A stretch of DNA of 33,735 bases from Candidatus Saccharimonadota bacterium. GTDB taxonomy: Bacteria; Patescibacteriota; Saccharimonadia; Saccharimonadales; UBA4665. Shown in pieces: positions 7,176 through 15,381 of this stretch. Below the pieces are notes generated by a model. That model did no database searches. It saw only the letters and a program-made list of their open reading frames with translations, and was not told the DNA's origin. Both the position numbers and the translations under genes were made by a program. The stretch covers positions 1 through 33,735 of the forward strand of contig DAHWID010000006.1 in assembly GCA_027345405.1 (NCBI GenBank), given 5' to 3'. Numbering within the stretch: the first letter of the stretch is position 1; each line of letters begins with the position of its first letter.

Positions 7176-8345
7176 ATGAATGATCAGAAAACAATTCTAA
7201 CGGTCAATGTTGGTTCCTCAAGTATCAAGCTGGCTCTATTTAGTTTGAGTGACTTGCATAAAGAACTTGAGGCAGAAGTGACCAATATCGGTTCAGCTGA
7301 GGCCACTTTTATTTCCCCCAATCAGCATATTCCGGTTGTGGTAGAGGATCATGCTAAAGCTGCGGCATTATTAATGGAAAAACTAGACGATATGCTCGTA
7401 AATGCCAAGTTAGCTGCGATTGGACACCGGGTTGTGCACGGAGGTCCTATTTATTATCTGCCGACAGTTGTGAACGATGAAGTGGTTAGAAATTTAAAGT
7501 CATATTCGGCCTTTGACCCCGAACATCTCCCCGAAGAGCTTAATCTAATTGAGATTTTTAGCGTGCACTTTCCGAAAGTGCAACAAATAGCTTGTTTTGA
7601 TACGGCCTTTCATCATGACCTGCCCAATTATTCGAGAATTTTACCTCTCCCCCGTTATTTGGAACGAGACGGCTTGCGCCGCTATGGCTTTCATGGCCTA
7701 TCCTATGCCTATATTTTAGAAGATTTCAGAAGAAATGAGGGCGAAGCCGCAGTAAATGGAAAGCTCATTATTGCGCATTTAGGCAGCGGATCGAGCCTGG
7801 CAGCATTAAATGGCGGGATGCCTATCGATACGACTATGGCACTGACTCCCGCCTCGGGCATCACGATGAGTACTCGTTCCGGGGATATTGATCCAGGCAT
7901 CATAACTTACCTCGCTCATAATTATGGTTATGATATTCAGCAAATGAACCAGCTGTTTAATTTTAAGTCCGGATTACTCGGAATTTCTGAACAAACAGCA
8001 GACATGAAGAAGCTGCTCGAAGGCGCACAAGATAACGACTATGCCAGAGATGCAGTCGACATTTTTTGTTACAATGTAGCTAAGGTCATCGGTGGCTTCA
8101 CTGCTGCCCTAAACGGACTTAATTCTCTGGTATTTACTGGAGGAATCGGAGAAAATGCTCCAAAAATTCGCTCAAGAATCTGCGGGAGTCTAGGTTTTCT
8201 GGGAGTCGAGCTTGACCCCAACCGAAACGAGGCGGGAGAAAGACTTATATCATCCGACGGAGCACGAGTAGGGGTGCATGTAATCCATACCGATGAGTCG
8301 GTAACAATAGCTAGGGAAACCAAAAAATTATTGGGTGAACAATAA
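7176..8345 (+). CDS. ackA: Acetate kinase
   Basis: A 389-residue cytoplasmic enzyme of the ASKHA fold that makes ATP and acetate from acetyl phosphate and ADP. Signatures run the full length: NVGSSSIK (11-18), GHRVVHGG, the DTAFHH catalytic Asp region, RRYGFHGLSY, AHLGSGSS, TRSGDIDPG with its active-site Arg, and VFTGGIGENAP near the end. Length matches the family. It is followed after 18 nt by phosphoketolase, whose product acetyl phosphate is its substrate, so the pair forms one operon yielding ATP. The SD before ATG 7176 is weak (GGAAG immediately upstream). Possible control elements are the repeat and palindrome at 7016-7111. No phosphotransacetylase is seen here. Confidence 0.96.
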   Translation: MNDQKTILTVNVGSSSIKLALFSLSDLHKELEAEVTNIGSAEATFISPNQHIPVVVEDHAKAAALLMEKLDDMLVNAKLAAIGHRVVHGGPIYYLPTVVNDEVVRNLKSYSAFDPEHLPEELNLIEIFSVHFPKVQQIACFDTAFHHDLPNYSRILPLPRYLERDGLRRYGFHGLSYAYILEDFRRNEGEAAVNGKLIIAHLGSGSSLAALNGGMPIDTTMALTPASGITMSTRSGDIDPGIITYLAHNYGYDIQQMNQLFNFKSGLLGISEQTADMKKLLEGAQDNDYARDAVDIFCYNVAKVIGGFTAALNGLNSLVFTGGIGENAPKIRSRICGSLGFLGVELDPNRNEAGERLISSDGARVGVHVIHTDESVTIARETKKLLGEQ

Positions 8346-8363
8346 CTTAATAAGGTGGGCAAT

Positions 8364-10733
8364 ATGGACAAAGACAACAAGCTTCCTCTTGATGAAGCAA
8401 CATTAAATAGAATCGATGCTTATTGGCGGGCTGCTAATTATCTTTCAGTGGGTCAAATTTATTTGTGCGATAATCCACTGCTTAAAGAACCTTTAAAACT
8501 CGAGCATGTCAAACGATTATTATTGGGTCACTGGGGCACCACACCAGGTCAGAACTTTATTTACGTTCATCTAAACCGCATCATAAAACAATATGACCTT
8601 AATATGATTTATGTTTCAGGGCCGGGTCACGGCGGTCCGGCACTAGTCAGCAACGTATATCTAGAAGGAACATTTAGCGAATATTACCAAGATGTAACTC
8701 AAGATGAGGCAGGGCTCAAGAAACTATTTAAGATGTTTTCGTTTCCAGGCGGTCTATCTAGCCATGTATCACCGCAAGTACCTGGCTCAATTCACGAGGG
8801 TGGTGAGCTGGGCTACAGTTTAAGCCATGCTTTTGGTGCTGTATTCGATAATCCTGATCTGATTGTAGCTTGCGTGGTGGGCGACGGGGAAGCCGAAACC
8901 GGTCCGCTTTCGACTTCATGGCACTCAAATAAGTTCTTGAATCCGCAAAAAGACGGTGCAGTATTGCCAATCCTGCATCTTAATGGCTATAAGATAAGTA
9001 ACCCTACGCTTTTAGCGCGGATTGAGCATGATGAATTGGAAAGCTTGTTTCGTGGTTACGGCTGGAGTCCTTATTTCGTAGAAGGTGATGATCCGCGCCC
9101 CATGCATCAGTTAATGGCAGCTGCGCTGGATGATGCCGCCTTGGAAATAAAACGGATTCAGCAGCAGGCCCGCAATAACAACGATCTGACCAGACCGCGC
9201 TGGCCGATGATCATATTGAACTCTCCAAAGGGGTGGACTGGACCCAAAAACCTTGACGGTAAACAGATTGAAGGAAATTTTCTATCACACCAAGTGCCGG
9301 TTATTGTGGACAAGGAGCATCCGGAAAATCTGAGCGTTCTTGAAGACTGGATGAAAAGCTACAAACCGGAAGAACTGTTTGATACGGACGGTAAATTGAT
9401 AGCAGAACTAGCATCATTACCACCGCAAGGCACTAGACGTATGGGGGCCAACCCGCATGCTAACGGAGGCAGTTTTTTAAGGGAGCTTGACTTACCAGAC
9501 TTCCGCAATTATGCCGTAGAGCTCGAATACCGAAGCGTCAGCAGTGAAGGTAATACACATGCTCTCGGCCCTTATTTGCGGGATGTAATTAAACAGAACA
9601 GTTCAATGCAAAACTTCAGAATTTTTGGGCCGGACGAGCTAGTCTCCAATCGCATAGATGCGGTTTTTGAAAGTACCAATAGACAATGGATGGCCAGGAC
9701 CCAGAAGAATGATGAATTTTTAGCACCGAGCGGCGCAGTCTTCGATTCAATGCTTAGCGAACACCAAATGGAAGGTTGGCTCGAAGGGTATATTTTGACA
9801 GGTCGACACGGTTTGATGCATAGCTATGAGGCTTTCATCAGGATTGTAGATTCGATGGTCAACCAGCACGCTAAATGGATCAAGATGTCGAATGAGTTAC
9901 CGTGGCGGCATCATATCGCGTCGCTAAATTATCTCTTGACATCTCACGTATGGAGACAAGACCATAATGGTTTTACGCACCAGGATCCGGGATTTATTGA
10001 TCACCTGCTCAATAAAAAAGCTTCGGTTGTACGTATTTACTTACCACCAGACGCCAACTGCCTACTCTCGACTATGGATCACTGTCTCAAGAGCCGCAAT
10101 TACATCAATTTAGTAGTTACGGGAAAGCACAACAGCCCACAGTGGCTTTCAATGGATGAAGCGGTGGATCATTGCACAAATGGCGTTGGTATTTGGGACT
10201 GGGCCAGTAACGACGGAGGTCAACCGGACGTGGTGATGGCGTGCGCCGGGGATGTTCCAACCCTAGAGGTCTTAGCGGCCGTATCGATACTTCGGGAGTA
10301 TTTGCCATCACTGAAAATACGCGTAGTTAATGTTGTTGATCTAATGAAACTTGAGCCGGACACTGAACATCCTCACGGATTAAGTGATATAGAATACGAT
10401 GAATTATTCACTAAAGATAAAGAGATAATTTTTGCCTTCCATGGCTATCCGTGGGTTATTCACCGGCTGACTTATCGACGCAGCAACCGAAACTTGCACG
10501 TTAGAGGGTATAAGGAGGAAGGAACAATTACCACAGCATTTGATATGACTGTACGCAATGATATGGACCGCTTTCATCTTGTGCTTGACGTCATTAATCG
10601 GCTGGGACTTACGGGAAGTGACGCCTTTAAGCTCAAAGAACTGATGGAAAACAGGTTGGTAGATCATGCAGAATATATCCGAATTAACGGTGTTGATATG
10701 CCCGAAGTACAAAACTTTAAGTGGAATTTCTAA
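8364..10733 (+). CDS. xfp: Phosphoketolase (xylulose-5-P / fructose-6-P)
   Basis: A 789-residue thiamine-diphosphate enzyme cleaving xylulose 5-phosphate (and possibly fructose 6-phosphate) with phosphate to acetyl phosphate plus glyceraldehyde 3-phosphate (or erythrose 4-phosphate). Visible are [17 protein letters not shown], the [16 protein letters not shown] stretch, the ThDP motif [33 protein letters not shown], the GRHG-HSYEAF region and FTHQDPGF. Length is typical, so it is intact. The frame can be opened at GTG 8355, but TAAGGTGG at 8351-8358 is the ribosome binding site for ATG 8364, which I choose. It lies 18 nt after ackA. Substrate preference between C5 and C6 sugars cannot be read from sequence by eye. 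Confidence 0.96.
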   Translation: MDKDNKLPLDEATLNRIDAYWRAANYLSVGQIYLCDNPLLKEPLKLEHVKRLLLGHWGTTPGQNFIYVHLNRIIKQYDLNMIYVSGPGHGGPALVSNVYLEGTFSEYYQDVTQDEAGLKKLFKMFSFPGGLSSHVSPQVPGSIHEGGELGYSLSHAFGAVFDNPDLIVACVVGDGEAETGPLSTSWHSNKFLNPQKDGAVLPILHLNGYKISNPTLLARIEHDELESLFRGYGWSPYFVEGDDPRPMHQLMAAALDDAALEIKRIQQQARNNNDLTRPRWPMIILNSPKGWTGPKNLDGKQIEGNFLSHQVPVIVDKEHPENLSVLEDWMKSYKPEELFDTDGKLIAELASLPPQGTRRMGANPHANGGSFLRELDLPDFRNYAVELEYRSVSSEGNTHALGPYLRDVIKQNSSMQNFRIFGPDELVSNRIDAVFESTNRQWMARTQKNDEFLAPSGAVFDSMLSEHQMEGWLEGYILTGRHGLMHSYEAFIRIVDSMVNQHAKWIKMSNELPWRHHIASLNYLLTSHVWRQDHNGFTHQDPGFIDHLLNKKASVVRIYLPPDANCLLSTMDHCLKSRNYINLVVTGKHNSPQWLSMDEAVDHCTNGVGIWDWASNDGGQPDVVMACAGDVPTLEVLAAVSILREYLPSLKIRVVNVVDLMKLEPDTEHPHGLSDIEYDELFTKDKEIIFAFHGYPWVIHRLTYRRSNRNLHVRGYKEEGTITTAFDMTVRNDMDRFHLVLDVINRLGLTGSDAFKLKELMENRLVDHAEYIRINGVDMPEVQNFKWNF

Positions 10734-10773
10734 AGCGCAATAGCACTAGTTAACGCTTGAAAGATTACTTATA

Positions 10774-10811
10774 TCGGGTTTTAAAAAGCCAGTTTTTGAA
10801 TTGAAACCCGA
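10774..10811. repeat. Inverted repeat TCGGGTTT / AAACCCGA after xfp
   Basis: Perfect 8-bp arms at 10774-10781 and 10804-10811 separated by 22 nt lie about 40 nt after the xfp stop. No T-tract follows, so it is not a textbook intrinsic terminator, but it could fold in RNA and end or protect the ackA-xfp transcript. Confidence 0.4.
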
Positions 10812-10947
10812 CTGTAGAGTTGAGGGCTATAAATCAACTAACACGTCTGTGAGCATGAAGTCACCTATCGATTATGCATTCAACCATATTGACTGCTTGG
10901 CTTCTCTAAGCGTAAGCTTAAAGTACAAATTTAATATAAGGAAAAGT

Positions 10948-11574
10948 ATGCAAAAGCACATAACAAGACTAGGGCTAATCAGCTCGGTTTTTGCATTCGC
11001 TTTGATTGGTGGATCCGTGGCGTTCGCGTTACCACCCCAAGCAAGTGCACATGCGCAGACAACGGAGCCAGGCTATAGCGAAACAAATAATCCTTCAACT
11101 GGCAGTGCCCAGGCAAGTAACGGGAAGGCGAATGGCCAATCGCACTTAGCCGCCGCACAACTGAAGGCTTGTCAAAATCGTGAGAACGCCATTAACAACA
11201 TTATGAGCCGGATCGATACTCGAGCTCAGAATCAAATTAACCTCTTTAGCACCATTGCGACGCGGGTTGAGAACTTTTACACTCAGCAGGGCAAGACGCT
11301 AGCCAACTATAATCAATTAGTAGTTGCTGTTAACACGGCTCAAACCCAAGCTGAAAATGACTTTTCGACACTAAAAAGTACCAGTAATTTTAGCTGTAGC
11401 ACAAGTAATCCTAAAGGCATGGTTACAGCATTCCAGAGCTATCTCAAGACTGAGATAAGCGTTTTGCAAAACTATCGGACCACAGTCAAGAACCTGATTG
11501 TCGGGGTGGCTTCAGCAAACGGAGTTAATCTCTCTTCATCTAACCAATCAGGCTCTTCAGCGGGGGGACAATAA
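10948..11574 (+). CDS. Secreted alpha-helical protein of unknown function
   Basis: A 208-residue protein with a clear signal peptide (basic start, hydrophobic core about residues 8-28, ending near LPPQASAHA at 28-36). The mature part has an Ala/Ser/Gly-rich linker, then a long mostly helical domain (about 66-185) with two cysteines far apart that could form a disulfide, and a Ser/Gly tail. The frame extends upstream to TTG 10801, but AAGGA at 10938-10942 and the signal peptide fix ATG 10948. The pseudopilin gene begins 1 nt after its stop, so the two are an operon and may act together at the cell surface. No family is recognised. Confidence 0.75.
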   Translation: MQKHITRLGLISSVFAFALIGGSVAFALPPQASAHAQTTEPGYSETNNPSTGSAQASNGKANGQSHLAAAQLKACQNRENAINNIMSRIDTRAQNQINLFSTIATRVENFYTQQGKTLANYNQLVVAVNTAQTQAENDFSTLKSTSNFSCSTSNPKGMVTAFQSYLKTEISVLQNYRTTVKNLIVGVASANGVNLSSSNQSGSSAGGQ

Positions 11575-11575
11575 A

Positions 11576-11872
11576 ATGAAGAATCGTTCTCAGTCAGGCT
11601 TTGCGGCCGTTGAGCTAGTCATATTAGTTGTTTTAGTGGCAGCTATCATTGCTACAGGAGTTTTTGTTTGGCACGAGCATAGCAAAAGCAGCAATACATC
11701 GCCTGCTACAGCTTCTAGCATCTATACCTCACCGCCTACATCAACACCACCGGCACCGCAAATCAATAATGCTTCCGACCTAAAGAGTGCGCTAACGGCA
11801 TTAAATCAAACCAGTGTTAGTTCAAGTAATGTTGATAGCAGCCAGCTAAGTACCTACTCATCCAGCTTCTAA
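11576..11872 (+). CDS. Type IV pseudopilin-like protein
   Basis: A 98-residue protein with a class III signal: a short basic leader, then G|FAAVELVILVVLVAAII, meaning Gly before the cleavage site, Phe at +1, Glu at +5 and an unbroken hydrophobic helix to about residue 33. This is what prepilin peptidase (PilD) recognises. The rest is a short Ser/Thr/Pro-rich domain, much smaller than a major pilin. A GGGGGGA run at 11562-11568 and position 1 nt after the upstream stop support ATG 11576. Probably a minor pilin or pseudopilin of a type IV pilus-like system encoded elsewhere; the role of the upstream secreted protein is unknown. Confidence 0.75.
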   Translation: MKNRSQSGFAAVELVILVVLVAAIIATGVFVWHEHSKSSNTSPATASSIYTSPPTSTPPAPQINNASDLKSALTALNQTSVSSSNVDSSQLSTYSSSF

Positions 11873-12063
11873 TTGCTAATAAGCTGTTAAAGTTTTTAAG
11901 GCCGGGGCGGATGCTAAAAAATACCCCTAGCGCTTTGAAAAATGTTTCGGGCAAAATAAATGACCGATCTGGAATTAAGTTGGCTATCGGGGTAGTTAAG
12001 TCGAAAAGGTGTAACTTTGCTGCACAATTCTTGCGGAAAGCTAAATCTGGTTTCAAACAAACG
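11873..12063. other. Intergenic region, no gene identified
   Basis: Spacer between the pseudopilin gene and the TauE/SafE promoter. It contains a GGGG...CCCC pairing around 11902-11927 with an A-rich loop, but no T-tract and no coding frame with convincing composition. Confidence 0.3.
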
Positions 12064-12092
12064 TTGTTCTAAACGGACGCCGAACATACAAT
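12064..12092 (+). promoter_or_regulatory. Promoter of the TauE/SafE-DUF1634 operon, leaderless
   Basis: TTGTTC (12064-12069), 17-nt spacer, TACAAT (12087-12092). The -10 overlaps the first of two ATGs; initiation about 7 nt downstream coincides with ATG 12099, favouring that start and a leaderless mRNA. Confidence 0.55.
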
Positions 12093-12098
12093 ATGCTT

Positions 12099-12935
12099 AT
12101 GCCTGTTACGGATTTTGTTATTTCACTTGCGCTAATTTCAGTTGTCGCGGGTCTGCTCGGGTCTTTGGTTGGTTTAGGCGGCGGTATCATAATCGTACCT
12201 GTTTTAACGCTCCTATATCATGTCGATATCCGCTTAGCGATTGGTGCGTCAATTCTTTCAGTTATCGCAACTTCATCCGGAGCGGCTGTAACTTATGTAC
12301 GTGAGCGTCTGACAAACTTACGCGCCGGTATGTTCTTAGAGATCGCAACCACTATCGGCGCTGTGACCGGTGCTTATATTACAACCTTATTTTCCAGCAA
12401 TGACTTATATATTTTATTTGCCCTGGTGTTAGCTTATTCAGCAATAACCATGTTTCGTAAGCGGCATCAAGAGACGCCCCTAACGAGCTCTAATGATAAA
12501 ATTGCTAACTATTTTAAACTGCACGGTTCTTATTACGACCAGAGTGAACATCATGAAGTAACCTATAAGGTAGTCCGGACTAAGGTTGGATTGGGACTAA
12601 TGTATATCGCCGGCATGATATCGGCGCTGCTTGGTGTAGGGTCCGGCGCGCTGAAAGTGCCGGCAATGGATGTGGCTATGCATATGCCAATAAAAGCTTC
12701 GGCAGCTACCAGCGACTTTATGATAGGGGTAACGGCGGCTGCCAGCGCCGGAGCCTACTTTTCACGCGGACAAATCAACCCAATCATTGCTGCCCCAATC
12801 GCAATCGGCATTTTGGCTGGAGCCATCATTGGCTCGCGCATACTCAACAAGTTTGCATCGCGTTATGTCCAGGCTTTATTTATTTTAGTGTTGATAGTCG
12901 TGGCAGTTGAAATGTTGCAGAGAGGTCTCTCATGA
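12099..12935 (+). CDS. TauE/SafE family membrane permease
   Basis: A 278-residue polytopic membrane protein of the TauE/SafE (sulfite/organosulfur anion exporter) family. The family's two internal repeats are plain: GLLGSLVGLGGGIIIVP near the N-terminus and GMISALLGVGSGALKVPAM in the second half, each followed by further hydrophobic helices, about 7-8 in all. A charged cytoplasmic loop separates the halves. An ATG two codons upstream (12093) is possible, but the -10 overlaps it. The last codons overlap the next gene by 4 nt (ATGA), indicating translational coupling with the DUF1634-type protein, a pairing I know from other genomes. The substrate may be sulfite, thiosulfate or another sulfur anion; it cannot be told here. 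Confidence 0.85.
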   Translation: MPVTDFVISLALISVVAGLLGSLVGLGGGIIIVPVLTLLYHVDIRLAIGASILSVIATSSGAAVTYVRERLTNLRAGMFLEIATTIGAVTGAYITTLFSSNDLYILFALVLAYSAITMFRKRHQETPLTSSNDKIANYFKLHGSYYDQSEHHEVTYKVVRTKVGLGLMYIAGMISALLGVGSGALKVPAMDVAMHMPIKASAATSDFMIGVTAAASAGAYFSRGQINPIIAAPIAIGILAGAIIGSRILNKFASRYVQALFILVLIVVAVEMLQRGLS

Positions 12936-13330
12936 AACACAGCCAATCGCTGCAAAATATGGAGATTGTGGTTAGTGCGGTGCTGCAGGCCGGAGTGATA
13001 GTTAGCTCGGTTATCATACTAAGCGGAATAACCCTATTCTTTATCCACGCTCATCAAGCGCCAGCTCTTCAAAATTCATATCGCCGCTACAGCTCAGCTA
13101 ATTATTCATTTCCGCATACTCTCGCGGCACTCAAAAGCTCTGTTGTCGCTGGTAGTGGGGCAGGTTTGATTGAACTTGGCGTTTTGCTGTTAATACTTAC
13201 GCCAGTGTTACGGGTTGCAACGTCCATCTTGTTGTTTCGTCGCCAACGTGATCGGCCGATGACTTTAGTGACACTTTTCGTGCTGGTAGTTTTAATTGGC
13301 TCCTTTATATTAGGTATTGCGGTAAGATAG
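12932..13330 (+). CDS. DUF1634-type small membrane protein, TauE/SafE partner
   Basis: A 132-residue protein with three hydrophobic helices (about 16-38, 66-92 and 107-130). Features are MEIVVSAVLQAGVIVSSVIILSG-like first-helix sequence and a GLIELGVLLLILTPVLRV second helix, both matching my memory of DUF1634. Such proteins are commonly encoded directly after a TauE/SafE permease, as here with a 4-nt overlap. A role as an accessory subunit of the permease is inferred from that linkage; the biochemical function is not known to me. Confidence 0.7.
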   Translation: MKHSQSLQNMEIVVSAVLQAGVIVSSVIILSGITLFFIHAHQAPALQNSYRRYSSANYSFPHTLAALKSSVVAGSGAGLIELGVLLLILTPVLRVATSILLFRRQRDRPMTLVTLFVLVVLIGSFILGIAVR

Positions 13331-13353
13331 CTGAGGTTTAATAAAAAAACCGG

Positions 13354-13359
13354 TATAGT
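13354..13359 (+). promoter_or_regulatory. -10 of the VIT-like gene, near-leaderless
   Basis: TATAGT ends 12 nt before ATG 13372, so the untranslated leader should be about 5-6 nt. No SD precedes the ATG and the -35 is poor. Confidence 0.45.
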
Positions 13360-13371
13360 TGTTACTTAGAT

Positions 13372-14061
13372 ATGCAAGATGAAGGCCATGAACCACACAA
13401 AAAGGGCGGTCGTCTCTCAAATGTTATTTTAGGCGGCCAAGATGGGCTAGTTAGTATATTAGGGCTGCTGCTTGGCCTGTCCGCCGCTACCCACTCTACC
13501 CGGATAGTGATTGCCGGAGGTCTGGCGACGATTATAGCCGAAACCTTATCGATGGCAGCGGTGGCCTATACTTCGCGTATGGCTGATCGCGATCACTATG
13601 CTGCCGAACGGTTACGCGAGGAACAGGAAGTCCGGGACGTGCCGTTAACCGAACGCCAGGAAATAGTCGATATTTATCGAGCAAAAGGTTTTAGCGGCAA
13701 ACTGCTTGATGACATTGTTAACCACATCACGGCAGATCATGAACTTTGGATTAATACTATGATGAAGGAAGAACTAGATCTGCTGCCCGTAGATAAGCAT
13801 GATGTCTATATTTACAGCCTTACTGTAGGTTTATCTACTCTAGTAGGTGCGTTGCTTCCGCTAATCCCGTATTTCTTTTTAAGCGTTCATCCGGCCCTCA
13901 TCGGTTCACTCGTTTTATCAGTGGTAATTTTGGCGGCAGTAGGCGTCTACAAAGCGATCTCCACGTTAGGTAATCCAATTAAAAGCGCGCTGCAGATGGT
14001 GCTTATCGGTATTGGAGCAGCAATTGCCGGTTACCTGATTGGGTTATTATTTAAGTCTTAG
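13372..14061 (+). CDS. VIT1/CCC1 family iron/manganese transporter
   Basis: A 229-residue integral membrane protein. The first helix region reads ILGGQDGLVSILGLLLGLSA, the typical VIT/CCC1 start with a charged Asp in a membrane segment, followed by AETLSMAAVAYTSRMADRDHY leading into a helical, acid-rich cytoplasmic domain (about residues 70-135, many Glu, Asp and His) and then three C-terminal helices. In eukaryotic VIT1 the equivalent cytoplasmic domain binds the metal before transport. The family exports Fe2+ or Mn2+ from the cytoplasm in exchange for protons. It lies between a TauE/SafE operon and a NicO-like permease, within 4 kb of a Fur-family gene, consistent with metal detoxification. 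Confidence 0.88.
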   Translation: MQDEGHEPHKKGGRLSNVILGGQDGLVSILGLLLGLSAATHSTRIVIAGGLATIIAETLSMAAVAYTSRMADRDHYAAERLREEQEVRDVPLTERQEIVDIYRAKGFSGKLLDDIVNHITADHELWINTMMKEELDLLPVDKHDVYIYSLTVGLSTLVGALLPLIPYFFLSVHPALIGSLVLSVVILAAVGVYKAISTLGNPIKSALQMVLIGIGAAIAGYLIGLLFKS

Positions 14062-14090
14062 TTGCGATTATTTAACTAACTGCAACTAAG
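14057..14090. repeat. Inverted repeat CTTAGTTGC / GCAACTAAG
   Basis: Perfect 9-bp arms at 14057-14065 and 14082-14090 with 16 nt between. It spans the VIT gene stop codon and abuts the -35 (TTGCAA 14091-14096) of the next gene, so it may be an RNA hairpin ending the upstream transcript or part of an operator. No T-tract follows. Confidence 0.45.
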
Positions 14091-14119
14091 TTGCAATAAT
14101 GATGGCACAGTTCTATCAT
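14091..14119 (+). promoter_or_regulatory. Promoter of the NicO-like gene, leaderless
   Basis: TTGCAA (14091-14096), 17-nt spacer, TATCAT (14114-14119), 7 nt to ATG 14127. Initiation should fall on the start codon. The Fur-family gene at 17723 also has TTGCAA as its -35. Confidence 0.6.
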
Positions 14120-14122
14120 TAT
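14096..14122. promoter_or_regulatory. Operator-like dyad ATAATGAT-N11-ATCATTAT
   Basis: Perfect 8-bp inverted arms at 14096-14103 and 14115-14122 overlie the spacer and -10 of the NicO-like gene promoter. AT-rich dyads of this kind are typical of Fur-superfamily operators, and a Fur-family gene lies 3.6 kb downstream. Binding is inferred. Confidence 0.45.
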
Positions 14123-14126
14123 CTGT

Positions 14127-15029
14127 ATGTTTATGCAGTTAGCATCCTTAAACTTGTGGGATCCGGCGCACGTTTCTGGCTGGGTTACTATTTTATTAGT
14201 TGCATTGATCCTTGGGCTAATCCATGGGATTACTCCTGACGAACACACTTGGCCGATTACTTTTAGTTACGCGATCGGCAGTTATTCTACCAAGCGCGGT
14301 CTTAGGGCTGGCATTATCTTTTCACTAGCCTTCACGCTCCAACGGGCAATAGCCAGTGAGTTGGCCTACTTAGGGCTATCACGTTTATATACAAATGCTT
14401 CGTTAAATAATGTGATTTATATAATTGTTGGGGTTTTGATGGCCGTAGCCGGGCTCATAATTATGCGACGTAAAGCTATTTTTCATCTTGAACTACCTTT
14501 TTTTAAAGAGCATCACCTAGATAAGAAACAAGCCAATGAGACCTGGCTTAATGATCCCCGTCCGTGGATGCCGGCAGTACACGGCTTCATTGCCGGATGG
14601 GGGTTTGGTGCCTTTGCCTTAATTATTTATACAGTATTAGCACCAGCTGCCGGCTCAGCCGCCTTAGGTTGGGTGCCGGGCGCCGTCTTTGGTTTAGGTA
14701 CTATGATCATGCAGGCGCTAGCCGGAGCACTTTTTGGTTTTATTGCTTCTAAAAAAGGCTTATCGAGCGATGCTATCCGCAAGGTTGCGCTTAAGACTGC
14801 TGCCAATACTCTAACTTATGGTGGACTAGCTTTTATAGCTGGCGGTTTGTTAGGCCAGCTGTTCCCAAATATTGCTAAGCTGTCTTTTGTGACCGGATTG
14901 CATGTTCACAATCTCGATAGCCTAGGGTTAGGTTTTGTGCTGGTTATTGTGTGCGTAATTGGCGTAGGGTTAACGACGTTGATTCGAACGACTCGCTCAG
15001 AACTCAGCAAAGTCCGAGTTACAATTTAG
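14127..15029 (+). CDS. NicO/UreH-like heavy-metal permease
   Basis: A 300-residue polytopic membrane protein with about 7-8 helices. The second helix carries LGLIHGITPDEHTWP, resembling the His-x(n)-Asp-x-His metal-selectivity motif of the NicO/RcnA, UreH and related LysE-superfamily transporters (HGxxPDHxW-type). A central basic/His loop (FFKEHHLDKK, about residues 125-136) and a late-helix HVHN motif add potential metal ligands. The family exports Ni2+, Co2+ or related ions. A TauE/SafE-type annotation is an alternative because these families share a fold and annotation pipelines mix them. ATG 14127 fits the promoter; a second ATG follows two codons later. A dyad over the promoter suggests regulation by a DNA-binding dimer. 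Confidence 0.65.
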   Translation: MFMQLASLNLWDPAHVSGWVTILLVALILGLIHGITPDEHTWPITFSYAIGSYSTKRGLRAGIIFSLAFTLQRAIASELAYLGLSRLYTNASLNNVIYIIVGVLMAVAGLIIMRRKAIFHLELPFFKEHHLDKKQANETWLNDPRPWMPAVHGFIAGWGFGAFALIIYTVLAPAAGSAALGWVPGAVFGLGTMIMQALAGALFGFIASKKGLSSDAIRKVALKTAANTLTYGGLAFIAGGLLGQLFPNIAKLSFVTGLHVHNLDSLGLGFVLVIVCVIGVGLTTLIRTTRSELSKVRVTI

Positions 15030-15381
15030 CTATCCAAAAACTGAGACTTTTGTGGTTAGTTAAAAGCTATCCTTATGCAGTATATTTTACTTAAGTGTGC
15101 CGTATCTTTGTTTTTAATATCCAGGCATAAATGGTACCGGCAATTGGGCGGTTGAGTAATATAGTAAAACTCGGATGCAGGCTAGTAACAGTCAGCAGAA
15201 CCACATATTATAAGCATTGTTAGCAACGGTAGATACCATTTTGATAACCATTTTCATGCTATGCTTGATGATTTTAGTTTATTTAACAGCCTATGTTCTG
15301 ATGCCGATATAAGTATAAGGTTATAGAGGTAATTTTGTGCTTGGAGATGTTTAAATATTGCATTAACCCAGCATAGAATTT
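15030..15381. other. 352-nt intergenic region, no gene seen
   Basis: AT-rich sequence with stops in all frames. AGCTATCC occurs twice (about 15027 and 15067) as a short direct repeat. A TAGAAT hexamer at 15374-15379 is a possible -10 for the next gene. I see no tRNA, known RNA fold or clear terminator. Confidence 0.4.

Noticed and set aside
12017-12304. 95-codon plus-strand frame overlapping the TauE/SafE gene in another frame
   Set aside because: Rich in Cys and Arg with no recognisable pattern, and it shadows a clear membrane protein gene.
13336-13352. GGTTT-AATAAAA-AAACC as an intrinsic terminator after the DUF1634 gene
   Set aside because: Only a 5-bp AT-rich stem and no T-tract follows; the next promoter begins immediately.
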